NCBI GenBank assembly: GCA_019748195.1
Contig: JAIEPW010000008.1
Span: 1-60,023 of the forward strand
DNA from: Bryobacteraceae bacterium
GTDB lineage: Bacteria > Acidobacteriota > Terriglobia > Bryobacterales > Bryobacteraceae
Direction: 5' to 3'
Length of the DNA stretch: 60,023 nt
Positions 1-9,754 of the stretch are shown one piece after another. Below the pieces are notes generated by a model, which was given only the letters and a program-made list of their open reading frames with translations, did no database searches and was not told where the DNA came from. The translations under genes were made by a program, and so were the position numbers. How positions within the stretch are numbered: position 1 is the stretch's first letter; each line of letters begins with the position of its first letter.

Positions 1-2835
1 CGTATAGCGGTCGCGCTTCTGCGTTTCGGTGCGCTCCCGCGCGATCGTCTCGCGCAGCCCGCGCGCGTCGGGATCGGCGGCGGGAAGCTGCGCCAGCGCC
101 TGCTCGGCTTCGTCGAAGCGGTGGTGCTCCAGCAGTTCGCGCGCCGCCGCGATGGCCGCATGTTTCTGCTGCTTGCGGCCCAGCTCTTCGGCCAGCGCGG
201 CGAACTTCTGTTCATTGGGGAAGTCGCGCAGGCCGCGTTCGATCAGCTCGCGGGCGGCGATGAAATCCTCGGCGATGAGGCGCTGGCGCGCGGCCGACAA
301 GCGCACGTTCAGCTCCGCGGTGCGGCGCTCCTGCTCCAGGCGCGATGCCAGGCGGTCAATTGCGCCTTCGCCGGGGTGCGCGCGCCGCGCCTGTTCGATT
401 TGGGTGTGCGCCGTATCCCAATCCTGGCGTCCCAGCGCCTGCTCGATGGCTTGCACTACGGTGGCCAGCGTTCTCTGCTTCTCTGACGCGCGCAGATTCT
501 CGCGGATGCGTTCGGCGGCGGCCTTCAATCCAGCGGAATGGGGGAACTGCTTCAGCCCGGCTTCGACGGCGGCCAGCGCGGCCGGCCAGTCGAACCGGAG
601 CTCATGCTGCAGCGCGTCGTCGAGCAGCTTCTGGATGCGAGTCCGCTCTTCCTGCAGCAACTGCGATCGCTGCGCCTGCTGCACCACTTCGAGCAGATGC
701 CGGAGCTCGGCTTCCTCGGGAAAGCGCGCGGCCACGGGATCCAGCAGGCGGCGAGCCTCGTCGGGTTTCCCCTGCGCCAGCAGGCGATTGGCGCCGGCCA
801 GCGCGTCGGTGATGGTCTGCGACCGCTCCGTGTCGGTCTGCTCGCGGCGGATCTCGGCGTCGAGCGAACGCAGCGCTTCTTCTTCGGGCTTTTCCGCGAT
901 CAACTGCGTCAGCACCGTCAGCGCTTCGGAATACTTGCGGCCCTGCCGCAGCCGGTGGCACTCGTCCAGCCTTTGGCGGAATCGCTTCTCCTGCTCGTGG
1001 GTTTCGCGGCTTCGGGAGACCGCCTGCTGCAGGCGGACCAGGCTCGACTCGTTGGGATACTGGCGCAGGCCCTCGTCGATCTTCCACAGCGCTTCATCGA
1101 AGCGCTCGTTCTTGTACAGCGCCCAGGCGTCGCGGGCCAGCTTTTCGACGGATTCGGCCCGCTGCTTGGCCTGATAGTTGGCCTGCGCCTCGGCGAGCAG
1201 TTGCTGCATCTGCGGATCGCGCGGATGCTCCCGCGCCAGCCGCTCCAGCCACGGCATCACTTCAGCGAAGCGCTGCTCGCTCAGCAGCTTGCGGACTTGC
1301 GCGACCTCCTCGGCAACCTGATGCTCGCGCTCGCGCTGTCCGGCCTGCGCCTGGGCCAGCAGCTCCTCCACCTCGCGCGAGTGCGGGAAGCGCTCGCGGG
1401 CGGCGACGAGGGTGGCGATAGCCTCGGCGTAGCCGCGGCGCATCATGGCGTTGCGCGCCTCGCCCAGGATGCGCTGCATTTCCAACTGCTGCTGGCGCTC
1501 GCCGAGCTCCTGCTGCAGCTTGTCCACCAGTTGGCGCGCTTCGCTGTTCTCGGGGTCGTAGTTGAGGGCCGCGGAGGCTTGCTGCACCGCCTCCGTCAGG
1601 TTGGCCTTCATCAGGTTCTTGCGCGCGTCGCCCAGCAGCTCGGCCACGCGAACCGCGTTCTCGTGGGCCTTGCGAGCATGCTCCAGGCGGGACAGAACCT
1701 CGGTGTTGTTGGGCTCCAGCTTCAGCGCGTTGTTGAAGAGCTCAATGGCCTGCGAGTAGTTCCTGCGGGCCAGCTCGACATCGGCTTTGTTGACGATGGT
1801 CTGCGCCTGGTTGGCGAAGCCGCGGCGCCGCTCCTCGCGCTGCACGGTTTCGCGCAGCTTGCGGGCCTCGGCGTTGGCGGGGTCCAGGTCCAGCACTCGG
1901 CGGATCACCACGGTGGCCGCGCCGGTGTTCGACTGGCTGAGCAGCGACTTGGCTTCCTCGAGCAGGTGCACGGCCTCGCGCCGCTTCAACTCCGAGAGCA
2001 TCGGGCCGAGGTCGAAGAGCACGTCCTCCAGGCTCTGATAGCGATGGTCGGGGTCCTTGGCGAGCAGCTTTTCGAGCACGTGGCCAAGCTCCGCGGGAGC
2101 GTCGGGCACCACCTCGGACACCGCGCGCGGCGTTTCGGAGGTGATCTTGAACATTACCGCGGCGGGCTCCGGCGCCTCGAACGGATTCCTGCCCGCCAGC
2201 AGCTCATAGAACATCACGCCGTAAGCCCAGATGTCGCTGAGCTCGTCGGTGGGGCTGCCGCGCAACTGCTCCGGGGCCATGTACAGGATGGTCCCGATCA
2301 GGAAGCCGGTCTGCGTCAGCCGGGTGGCGACGTTGCCGGCGCGGCGCGCGATGCCGAAGTCCATCAGCTTGACGCCGCCGTTGGCGGTCAGCATCACGTT
2401 GGCGGGTTTGATGTCGCGATGCACCACGCCGGCGCGGTGGGCGCACAGCAGCCCGTCCGCCACCTGGTACATGATGTCGATCTTCTCGGCCAGCGTGAAG
2501 TTGCGGCCCGCCGCCACGGCCTGCTGCAGGTCCTGGCCGTCCAGAAACTCCATGGCCAGGAACTGGACGCCTTCGTGTTCCCCGAATTCGTAGATGGTGA
2601 CGACGTTCTTGTGGTGCAGGTTGCCGGCGGCGGCGGCTTCATTGCGGAAGCGGGTGACCGAAGTTTCGTCGCCTTCGGTGGTGATCACCTTGATGGCGAC
2701 CACGCGGCCCACGGTGGGATCGAAGGCCTTGTAGACCTTGCCGAACCCGCCCTGGCCGATCTGGCCCGTGACTTCGTATTTGCCGATGCGGCGAAGCATA
2801 CCGGTGGCGTCCGGGCGCGGAGACACCACGCCCAT
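1..2835 (-). CDS. Ser/Thr protein kinase with long helical-repeat tail (3' end outside window)
   Basis: A eukaryotic-type kinase domain fills about residues 18-290: glycine loop GQGGFGKVYKA, ATP lysine K49 (VAIKV), HRD at 139-141 (VVHRDIKPAN), DFG at 159-161 and MAPEQ in the activation segment. It would phosphorylate Ser/Thr on unknown partners. The remaining 650 or so residues are charged, Glu/Gln/Arg-rich helical repeats of TPR-like spacing, with no membrane segment in the visible part. The frame stays open for 945 codons to the window edge, so the C-terminus is missing. I start at ATG 2835; ATG 2799 (MLRRIGKYEV) is a possible alternative just before the domain. Neither has a clear Shine-Dalgarno sequence. 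A perfect TATAAT lies 14 bases upstream of 2835. The gene follows efp on the same strand. Confidence 0.9.
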   Translation of the reverse strand, partial: MGVVSPRPDATGMLRRIGKYEVTGQIGQGGFGKVYKAFDPTVGRVVAIKVITTEGDETSVTRFRNEAAAAGNLHHKNVVTIYEFGEHEGVQFLAMEFLDGQDLQQAVAAGRNFTLAEKIDIMYQVADGLLCAHRAGVVHRDIKPANVMLTANGGVKLMDFGIARRAGNVATRLTQTGFLIGTILYMAPEQLRGSPTDELSDIWAYGVMFYELLAGRNPFEAPEPAAVMFKITSETPRAVSEVVPDAPAELGHVLEKLLAKDPDHRYQSLEDVLFDLGPMLSELKRREAVHLLEEAKSLLSQSNTGAATVVIRRVLDLDPANAEARKLRETVQREERRRGFANQAQTIVNKADVELARRNYSQAIELFNNALKLEPNNTEVLSRLEHARKAHENAVRVAELLGDARKNLMKANLTEAVQQASAALNYDPENSEARQLVDKLQQELGERQQQLEMQRILGEARNAMMRRGYAEAIATLVAARERFPHSREVEELLAQAQAGQREREHQVAEEVAQVRKLLSEQRFAEVMPWLERLAREHPRDPQMQQLLAEAQANYQAKQRAESVEKLARDAWALYKNERFDEALWKIDEGLRQYPNESSLVRLQQAVSRSRETHEQEKRFRQRLDECHRLRQGRKYSEALTVLTQLIAEKPEEEALRSLDAEIRREQTDTERSQTITDALAGANRLLAQGKPDEARRLLDPVAARFPEEAELRHLLEVVQQAQRSQLLQEERTRIQKLLDDALQHELRFDWPAALAAVEAGLKQFPHSAGLKAAAERIRENLRASEKQRTLATVVQAIEQALGRQDWDTAHTQIEQARRAHPGEGAIDRLASRLEQERRTAELNVRLSAARQRLIAEDFIAARELIERGLRDFPNEQKFAALAEELGRKQQKHAAIAAARELLEHHRFDEAEQALAQLPAADPDARGLRETIARERTETQKRDRYT

Positions 2836-2849
2836 GATGCTTGTATCGA

Positions 2850-2877
2850 ATTATAAACGTTTACACGGACGGCGCAA
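2850..2877 (-). promoter_or_regulatory. Predicted sigma-70 promoter of the kinase gene
   Basis: On the minus strand a perfect TATAAT (2850-2855) is preceded, after a 16-base spacer, by TTGCGC (2872-2877, three of six matches to TTGACA). The predicted start leaves a leader of under ten bases before ATG 2835, consistent with the missing ribosome-binding site there. Confidence 0.45.
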
Positions 2878-2918
2878 GTCGCTCAAAAGGCGGATGCGGA
2901 GGCCGGGTTTGGCGGCGG

Positions 2919-3476
2919 CTAGGCGCGTTCCAGGTAGGTGCCTTCGGCGGTGGAGACTTTGATCTTTTCGCCGGTGCTCACGAACGGGGGCACCTGCACC
3001 ACCAGGCCGGTTTCCATGGTGGCGGGCTTGGTGACGTTGGAGACGGTGGCGCCCTTCAGTCCCGGCTCGGTTTCCTGCACGGTCATGATGACCGAAGGGG
3101 GCAGCTCGACGCTGATCGGCTTGCCTTCGTAGAACTCGACGTTGACCTTCAGGTTGGGGATCAGGTAATCGACGGCGTCGCCCAGCAGGTCCTTCAGCAG
3201 GTGGATCTGCTCATACGTTTCGGTGTTCATGAAGTAATACGACTCGCCGTCGTCGTACAGGTACTCCATTTCCTGCTCGTCCAGGGCGACGCGCTCCACC
3301 CGATCCTCGGAGGCGAAGCGGTGCTCGATCATGGAACCGCTCTTCAGGTTGCGCATTTTCACCTGGACGAAGCCGCGGAGGTTGCCGGGCGTCCGGTGCA
3401 TCATGCTGAAGACGGAAAACAATTGACCATCGAACTTGATCAGCATCCCCGGGCGCAGTTGTGTCGACTGAATCAT
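2919..3476 (-). CDS. efp: Translation elongation factor P
   Basis: EF-P binds the ribosome between P and E sites and relieves stalling at polyproline. The 185-residue product has the three expected beta-barrel domains: KOW-like N-terminal part, middle OB domain (YLYDDGESYYFMN, QIHLLKDLLGD) and C-terminal OB domain (TEPGLKGATVSN, PPFVSTGEKIKV). An upstream in-frame ATG at 3518 would add 14 residues. I prefer 3476 because it gives normal family length and has AGGAG upstream, though 13 bases away. The loop that normally carries modified Lys34 or Arg34 reads TPGNLRGF, with Asn at that position, so neither lysylation nor rhamnosylation of that residue is possible. Divergent from guaB. Confidence 0.95.
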   Translation of the reverse strand: MIQSTQLRPGMLIKFDGQLFSVFSMMHRTPGNLRGFVQVKMRNLKSGSMIEHRFASEDRVERVALDEQEMEYLYDDGESYYFMNTETYEQIHLLKDLLGDAVDYLIPNLKVNVEFYEGKPISVELPPSVIMTVQETEPGLKGATVSNVTKPATMETGLVVQVPPFVSTGEKIKVSTAEGTYLERA

Positions 3477-3563
3477 ATGGAACCACGAACTCCTGAACTT
3501 TTCGCTTGAAACTTTCATTCTAACAAGGCAAAGCCGTTCCCCGCCATGTTGCGGGTCCTGTAA

Positions 3564-5051
<1,488 letters not shown>

Positions 5052-5112
5052 ATTCCGGCTGTCTGTAGATACACTTCGGCATTCGCCTGAGGCTCGCGAT
5101 TCGCGAATGGAA

Positions 5113-5161
5113 GGCCGCCGCGGTCCCTTGCGAATGGGAGTCGCGGCGGCCAGTTGTTTTT
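5113..5161 (+). terminator. Rho-independent terminator after guaB
   Basis: Perfect 10-bp arms GGCCGCCGCG (5113-5122) and CGCGGCGGCC (5142-5151) enclose a 19-base loop and are followed by a T-rich tail ending in five T (5157-5161). It lies about 60 bases after the guaB stop. Confidence 0.65.
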
Positions 5162-5324
5162 CGGTGCGGGATCGATCCCGGCTTAAGAAGCAGGCTGGCC
5201 AGCCCGTCGCGCTTCGACTTCTTTATCGCACACGAAGTTCGCCTAAATACGCAGGACGTCGTGCAAACCGTTGGATTTTCAGCGAAAATTCTCGCGAATT
5301 CGGCGTGATTGCCCGGTCCCCTGG

Positions 5325-5351
5325 TCGGCGCCAGGCGCCACCTGGCGCCGA
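5325..5351. repeat. Hairpin repeat, copy 1
   Basis: Perfect inverted repeat with 11-base arms (TCGGCGCCAGG, 5325-5335, and its complement 5341-5351) around the 5-base centre CGCCA. Two further copies lie at 5667-5691 and 8526-8554 with the identical centre. No T-run follows, so it is not a simple terminator. Confidence 0.85.
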
Positions 5352-5387
5352 TCCTGCGCGATGCGATGCCTAAGTGCCAGTCCATTC

Positions 5388-5662
5388 ATGAGCTTACGGA
5401 GGTTTTGCAAGCGTGCGAAAAGTGCCCTCCCCGCATACCCCCCAGTTTTCCAGTGCGCCTCGGCGGGCGAATTGGAAAGGGCTTTCCGGCAGAACGCGAC
5501 ACTCTCGTTTCTGGGGAAAGCGGAGCGAGATGCGCTCATCGAACGCAGCTTCCGGGCGCTGGTGAAAAAGTGTCCCATCTCCAACGGGGGTCTGGTTTCA
5601 GAGATGAGTTTTCCACAAGCTAAGCAGAAGTTGCCCGGTGCTTTAGGCGGATTCGTACGGGC
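5388..5662 (+). other. ORF-like unit between hairpin repeats, possible degenerate gene (unit A)
   Basis: The stretch between hairpin copies 1 and 2 has one reading frame, from ATG 5388 (MSLRRFCKRAKS), that looks protein-like: a helical segment ELERAFRQNATLSFLGKAE and an end GLVSEMSFPQAKQKLP. The frame continues open through hairpin copy 2, which suggests it has lost its proper end. I recognise no family. A second unit after hairpin copy 3 (8592-8853) has similar pieces but is frameshifted. Together with the rest of 5162-5698, I see no other gene here. Confidence 0.3.
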
Positions 5663-5666
5663 GGAT

Positions 5667-5691
5667 CGGTGCCAGGCGCCACCTGGCACCG
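5667..5691. repeat. Hairpin repeat, copy 2 (with compensatory change)
   Basis: Inverted repeat with 10-base arms (CGGTGCCAGG, 5667-5676, and complement 5682-5691) and the same CGCCA centre as copies 1 and 3. Relative to those, one base pair has changed on both sides (C-G to T-A at 5670/5688), so the stem is preserved. It ends eight bases before the hydrolase stop codon on the minus strand. Confidence 0.85.
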
Positions 5692-5698
5692 CTTGTGG

Positions 5699-6514
5699 TT
5701 ACGCCGTCAGTGTTTCGAAGCGAGGCAGCGGGAACTCGCCCAGCACGCGTGCCCAGTGCGAATAATAAGCTCCCGCCATGCGGTAGCTACCGTGCTTCTT
5801 CACCACATGGGAGCAGTCGACAACATAGACCGTGGGGCACTTTTGTTCAATGATGCTGGGGTGCTCCGGCCCGCGCAGGCCCAGGGCCCGGTCGAGGCTC
5901 GCGATCCGGAAGCCGATCTTGAGCACTTTGTCCTGATTCGAGTGATAAACGACGGTGCGGCGGCAGCGGTCGAGCGAGGCGTGGAACTCCTGTCCCGGTT
6001 CCAGGCACTCGTTGTCGACGGCGGCCGCGGTCAGCATCAGGTTATCGACGAACAACTCCTCGGTGGCGGAGAGCGCCTGCAGGGCCACTCGCGCGCCGAG
6101 ACTGTGCGTTTGCACATCGACGGTGAGCGCCGAACCGCCGAGCCGTATCAGCAGGGTTCGAAAGAAACCCGCCGAGCGGTTGGCGTAGGGCACGGCGGGG
6201 AAAAAGCCGAGTTGCGTGCGGAAGCCCGGCCACAGAAAGCCGAGGACCAGATCGTAGTGGGGCGGCTGCACGAGTTCGGAATCCATCAGCTTTGTGAGCA
6301 CCGTGTGATAGGAATCCGCGACGTTCTTGAGGACATTGCGGTAGCCGTGCACCAGCACGAGTACGTGTTTGCCCATAACCTGGGCGAGCAGGCTTTGTTC
6401 GTCCAGATCCGTGAAGCTGCCCGTGTTCTTGAGGTCGGGGTAATCCCGAAACAAGTTTTGGCCGGCGAACCTGTGGTCGCTCACGAACTCGCTGCGGCAA
6501 CTGACCAGAATCAT
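5699..6514 (-). CDS. Alpha/beta hydrolase, DUF900-like
   Basis: The 271-residue protein has an alpha/beta-hydrolase core: strand and oxyanion loop VLVLVHGYRN (51-60) and nucleophile elbow THSLGARVA with Ser138 in G/H-x-S-x-G form. The pattern resembles the DUF900 group of predicted esterases/lipases; substrate unknown. No signal peptide is visible at MILVSCRS. It starts 21 bases downstream of the stop of the Tat-exported ThDP enzyme on the same strand, so the two are probably cotranscribed. Hairpin repeat copy 2 lies just after its stop. Confidence 0.75.
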   Translation of the reverse strand: MILVSCRSEFVSDHRFAGQNLFRDYPDLKNTGSFTDLDEQSLLAQVMGKHVLVLVHGYRNVLKNVADSYHTVLTKLMDSELVQPPHYDLVLGFLWPGFRTQLGFFPAVPYANRSAGFFRTLLIRLGGSALTVDVQTHSLGARVALQALSATEELFVDNLMLTAAAVDNECLEPGQEFHASLDRCRRTVVYHSNQDKVLKIGFRIASLDRALGLRGPEHPSIIEQKCPTVYVVDCSHVVKKHGSYRMAGAYYSHWARVLGEFPLPRFETLTA

Positions 6515-6535
6515 CGCGGTGTATCCGGCCGGGCT

Positions 6536-8440
6536 CTAGGCCTGCTTGCGCTTCTCGGCGAGCGAGAATTTCTCGAACCAGGTGGACGACGCGCCACCGC
6601 CGTATCGCGAAATCTCGACTTCCAGCAGGTAAGGCTTGCCTTCGCGGGTCGCCTTGACGCCGCGCGCCAGCGCCGCGTCCAGGTCCGCGCCCTTGGTGAC
6701 GCGCTCCCCGCGAACGCCCTGAGAGTCGGCGAGCTTCACGAAGTCGATATCCGGGTTGCCCAGGTACATTCCGGCGTAATGATCCGTTTTCACCATCTTG
6801 CCCTGGTAAGCGTAGTAGGCGTGACGCACCGTCTGGTAGTTCTTGTTGTTCCAGACCACGGTGAGCACCGGCATCTCGTAGCGAGCCATGCTCCAGAACG
6901 CGGAGGATTGATACATCACGCTGCCGTCGCCGATGGCGCACACCACCGGACGCTTGGGGGCGGCCAGGGCCGCGCCCATCGCCGCGCCGAGGCCCCAGCC
7001 GAGGGAGAATCCGGTGTTGCCGAGCCACATGGGATCCTTGCCGCCGAAGCCGAATTCGAAAGCATCGTATTTACCGGTAAGGTTCTCGCTCACCAGGATC
7101 GTGCCCGGGTCGACGCCGCGCGAGAGCTTGTATCCCAGTTCATCGGGGTGGATCACGCTCTGGCCGAAGTTCGCCTTCATGGCGGCATCCATCTTCTGGT
7201 ACCGAGCCTGCGTGAACGCCCGGATCTCGTCCCGGCGCGGCTTCGCCGCGGCGCTGATCTTCTGGGCGTCGCCCTTCATCGCGATGTTCAGGTCCTTGAT
7301 GACCTCGCTGATGTCGCTGAGCAGCGCGAGATCGGTGGGGTAGTTGCGGCCCATGGTGTTGGTGTCCAGGCCGGCGCGAATGATGCGAACGTTGGTGGGC
7401 ATCTCCGGCTGGTTGGGGACCACGCGGCCGCCGGGGTCGCGTCCGCCGAGGAACAGAATCAGGTCGGCTTTCTGGGCGTACGGCGATCCGGCGGCGAAGT
7501 TGCCGATGTATTGCGCGTGACGGGTGGGGAAGTTACGGAAGCCTTCGACGCCGGAGCAGACGGGAAGTCCGAGCCGCTCGGCAAACTCGACCACCGCCGC
7601 CTGCGCGCCGGATTTCCAGACTTCGTCGCCGACGATCACCAGCGGGTTTTTGGCTTCCAACAGCCATTTGGCGGCCTGTTCCACGGAGGCCGCATCGGCG
7701 CGGACCTTGCCCCGCAGCAGGAATCGGTCGGCCGGCAGGATCTGGGCCGAGATGTTCTTCGCTTCCAGCGCGTAGTGCGCCATCGCCAGATACACCGGCC
7801 CGCCGGGTTCCGTGGTGGCCACCTTGAAGGCGCGCCGCAGGGCCAGCGGCACTCCGCGGCCATCGCGCGCATCCCAGGAGATCTTCGTGAACTGGCGGTT
7901 CACTTCCTTCTGATTGAAGCCCGGACGCGGCGTCAGCGTCGATTCGTCGCTCCACATCTCGTTGTCGTTCAAGCCCGCGGTGATCACGATGGCCGACCCG
8001 TCGCGCGAGGCGTTGTAGAGCTGTCCGCTCATCTGCGCCGTTCCGGCGATGGCGTGCACGTTCACGAACGAAGGCTTGCCGCTGACGCGGTGGTAGCCGT
8101 CGGCCATGGAGATCACCACGCCTTCATGCAAGCCCATGATGAGCTGCATGCCGGGGGCGTCGGTGAAGGCATCGAAGAAGCCGACCTCGAAGGAGCCGGG
8201 GTTGGTGAAGCAGTACTCGACTCCGGCGGCTTTCATCTGCGCGACCATGAGCTCGCCGCCCGTGCCGGTGACGGTGGCGGGCGCGGAGGCTTCCGTTTCT
8301 TCAGCCGCTTCCTCGGATGCCTCGAGCGGCGCGAGCACGGTGTTGGCGGCGGCGGCGGTGAAGCCCAGCGCGGACATCCCCCGCACGAAGCCGCGGCGCG
8401 AGATTCCCTTTTCCATGTAGCGGCGAACCAGATCCTGCAT
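6536..8440 (-). CDS. Tat-exported thiamine diphosphate-dependent enzyme (acetolactate synthase-like)
   Basis: Residues 12-35 form a twin-arginine signal (ISRRGFVRG, then a hydrophobic stretch), predicting folded export to the periplasm. Three ThDP-enzyme domains follow: the N-terminal one with the cofactor-activating glutamate E106 in GLHEGVVISMADGYHR, a central domain, and the C-terminal ThDP/Mg site GDGS (504-507) to NN (531-532). The 634-residue length fits acetolactate synthase, benzoylformate decarboxylase or oxalyl-CoA decarboxylase relatives; the reaction cannot be fixed. The start at 8440 has AGGAGG six bases upstream; a longer in-frame ORF to 8527 is not preferred. Export is unusual, since most relatives are cytoplasmic. 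Confidence 0.85.
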   Translation of the reverse strand: MQDLVRRYMEKGISRRGFVRGMSALGFTAAAANTVLAPLEASEEAAEETEASAPATVTGTGGELMVAQMKAAGVEYCFTNPGSFEVGFFDAFTDAPGMQLIMGLHEGVVISMADGYHRVSGKPSFVNVHAIAGTAQMSGQLYNASRDGSAIVITAGLNDNEMWSDESTLTPRPGFNQKEVNRQFTKISWDARDGRGVPLALRRAFKVATTEPGGPVYLAMAHYALEAKNISAQILPADRFLLRGKVRADAASVEQAAKWLLEAKNPLVIVGDEVWKSGAQAAVVEFAERLGLPVCSGVEGFRNFPTRHAQYIGNFAAGSPYAQKADLILFLGGRDPGGRVVPNQPEMPTNVRIIRAGLDTNTMGRNYPTDLALLSDISEVIKDLNIAMKGDAQKISAAAKPRRDEIRAFTQARYQKMDAAMKANFGQSVIHPDELGYKLSRGVDPGTILVSENLTGKYDAFEFGFGGKDPMWLGNTGFSLGWGLGAAMGAALAAPKRPVVCAIGDGSVMYQSSAFWSMARYEMPVLTVVWNNKNYQTVRHAYYAYQGKMVKTDHYAGMYLGNPDIDFVKLADSQGVRGERVTKGADLDAALARGVKATREGKPYLLEVEISRYGGGASSTWFEKFSLAEKRKQA

Positions 8441-8483
8441 CGGTATCCTCCTGTCGGCTACGAGAATCGTACAGCAAACCGGG

Positions 8484-8508
8484 GGATCGCGGCTAGGCGC
8501 CGCGATCC
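8484..8508. repeat. Inverted repeat upstream of the ThDP enzyme
   Basis: Nine-base arms GGATCGCGG (8484-8492) and CCGCGATCC (8500-8508) enclose CTAGGCG. It lies about 45 bases upstream of the ThDP-enzyme start, without a T-run. Function is unknown; operator or structural repeat. Confidence 0.5.
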
Positions 8509-8525
8509 GGCGTGAAATCAGCTTC

Positions 8526-8554
8526 ATCGGCGCCAGGCGCCACCTGGCGCCGAT
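8526..8554. repeat. Hairpin repeat, copy 3
   Basis: Perfect 12-base arms (ATCGGCGCCAGG, 8526-8537, and complement 8543-8554) around CGCCA. It is nearly identical to copy 1 and, with copy 2, brackets the hydrolase/ThDP-enzyme gene pair. Confidence 0.85.
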
Positions 8555-8591
8555 CCGCGGGGATGTGTCGCGTAACCTTAGTCTGGCCAGT

Positions 8592-8853
8592 ATGTTACGA
8601 GCGCTTTCGAAGCAGGCGAAAACGGGTGATCGCCTGCACCCCCTCCCAGTTCCCGGTCCGCTCCGATCGGCGATGCTTGCCTGCTTGCGTGAGGAAGGAT
8701 TTGGATGCGTTCTTTGAGCAACTCCCGTTGCGCGCGGGCCAGGGCTCGGTGGCTTGCGAAACGTCGCAGAAGCGACTGGGCTACCTTTCGGAGCTGATAT
8801 TTCCGCCGGATAAGCTCCGTTTTGGAATGTTATCCCCCAAATGCACCTCTTAG
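8592..8853 (+). pseudogene. Possible frameshifted relative of unit A (unit B)
   Basis: After hairpin copy 3 one frame runs from ATG 8592 (MLRALSKQAKTGDRLHPLP) to a stop at 8715-8717. A second frame then carries DLDAFFEQLP and GYLSELIFPPDKLRFG to a stop at 8853. The ends resemble those of unit A (SLRRFCKRAKS; GLVSEMSFPQAKQKLP) by eye, suggesting two decayed copies of one short unknown gene. This is weak; the stretch 8441-8885 holds no other gene. Confidence 0.25.
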
Positions 8854-8885
8854 GTGAAGGCGGGACTTACCCGCGGAGGGACAGG

Positions 8886-9650
8886 ATGACATCTCGGAAT
8901 AAACAAGCTGCTTTCGGAATGGTGCTGGCGACCGCATTCGCGATCGCCGGTTGCGGAACCGCGCGACAGACGGAGGAAGCGTCCAAAAGCACCGCGGGCG
9001 GCGCGGCTTCCACCGCTCCGTCCAGCGAGAGCGCGGCGAAACGGGATAAGGCGTTGGTGAGATTCATCAATGCCGATCCGATGCTTTCGAGCGCGGATCT
9101 GTGGTTCGGAGACCAGGCGGCCTTCAGCGGCATCGCCTACAAGACCGTAACTCCTTACCAGGAACTGCCGGGCGAGCGGCGGATCTTCAGCCTGCGCGCC
9201 AGCGGAAAAACCGATTCCATGGCCAACAATAGCGAGGGACTGGGGGACGGCGATCGCCATTCCATCGTCGCCGTTCGCAAGGATGACGGCAGCCTCGCGC
9301 TGCTCGCGCTTAACGACAACCTGGTACAGCCCGATGCCGGACGGGCGCGCATCCGCGTGATCCACGCCGCGCCTTCCTTCGGCGAGCTCCGCCTGACGGT
9401 TCCCGGCCTTCGGGAAGCCCTGTTTGACGGTGTGGACTTCAACAGCGGCAGCGACTACAAGACCGTGGACCCCGCCGCGGCCGTCGAAATCCGGCGCGAA
9501 AATGAGGACCGGGCGGCGTTGCGGATCGCCAATGCCAACATCCAGGCCGGCAAGACCTACACCTTCGTGATCACCGGCGGGAAGAAAGCGGGACAACTCG
9601 ACTACATCCGCATCGAGGATGAGCTGGTCGGGTCCACCGCGGCCCGCTAA
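8886..9650 (+). CDS. DUF4397-domain lipoprotein
   Basis: The product (254 residues) starts with a lipoprotein signal ending in AIAGC (hydrophobic run from A9, Cys about residue 23). A Ser/Ala/Thr-rich linker follows. The rest matches DUF4397: two similar beta-rich halves beginning KALVRFINADP and RIRVIHAAPSFGEL. The domain occurs in secreted or surface proteins of unknown function. The start at 8886 has GGAGG upstream; the frame is open further 5' but without comparable support. It stands alone between the repeat region and the TPR gene. Confidence 0.85.
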   Translation: MTSRNKQAAFGMVLATAFAIAGCGTARQTEEASKSTAGGAASTAPSSESAAKRDKALVRFINADPMLSSADLWFGDQAAFSGIAYKTVTPYQELPGERRIFSLRASGKTDSMANNSEGLGDGDRHSIVAVRKDDGSLALLALNDNLVQPDAGRARIRVIHAAPSFGELRLTVPGLREALFDGVDFNSGSDYKTVDPAAAVEIRRENEDRAALRIANANIQAGKTYTFVITGGKKAGQLDYIRIEDELVGSTAAR

Positions 9651-9754
9651 CCCGCTGCTAAAGCCGCTTCGCCCCAATGCGGCAGACAGGCGGTTGACCC
9701 CGGAAGCCCCCGGAGTATAATCGGAAGCACGCGGAAGGGGGCTTCGGGAGCTGT

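Noticed and set aside
538-2856. 772-codon open frame on the plus strand
   Set aside because: It is antisense to the clear Ser/Thr kinase; Leu/Gln/Arg/His-rich translation without domains is typical of the reverse strand of a GC-rich gene.
5669-8515. 948-codon open frame on the plus strand
   Set aside because: Antisense to the hydrolase and ThDP-enzyme genes, both of which have intact motifs and a good ribosome-binding site.
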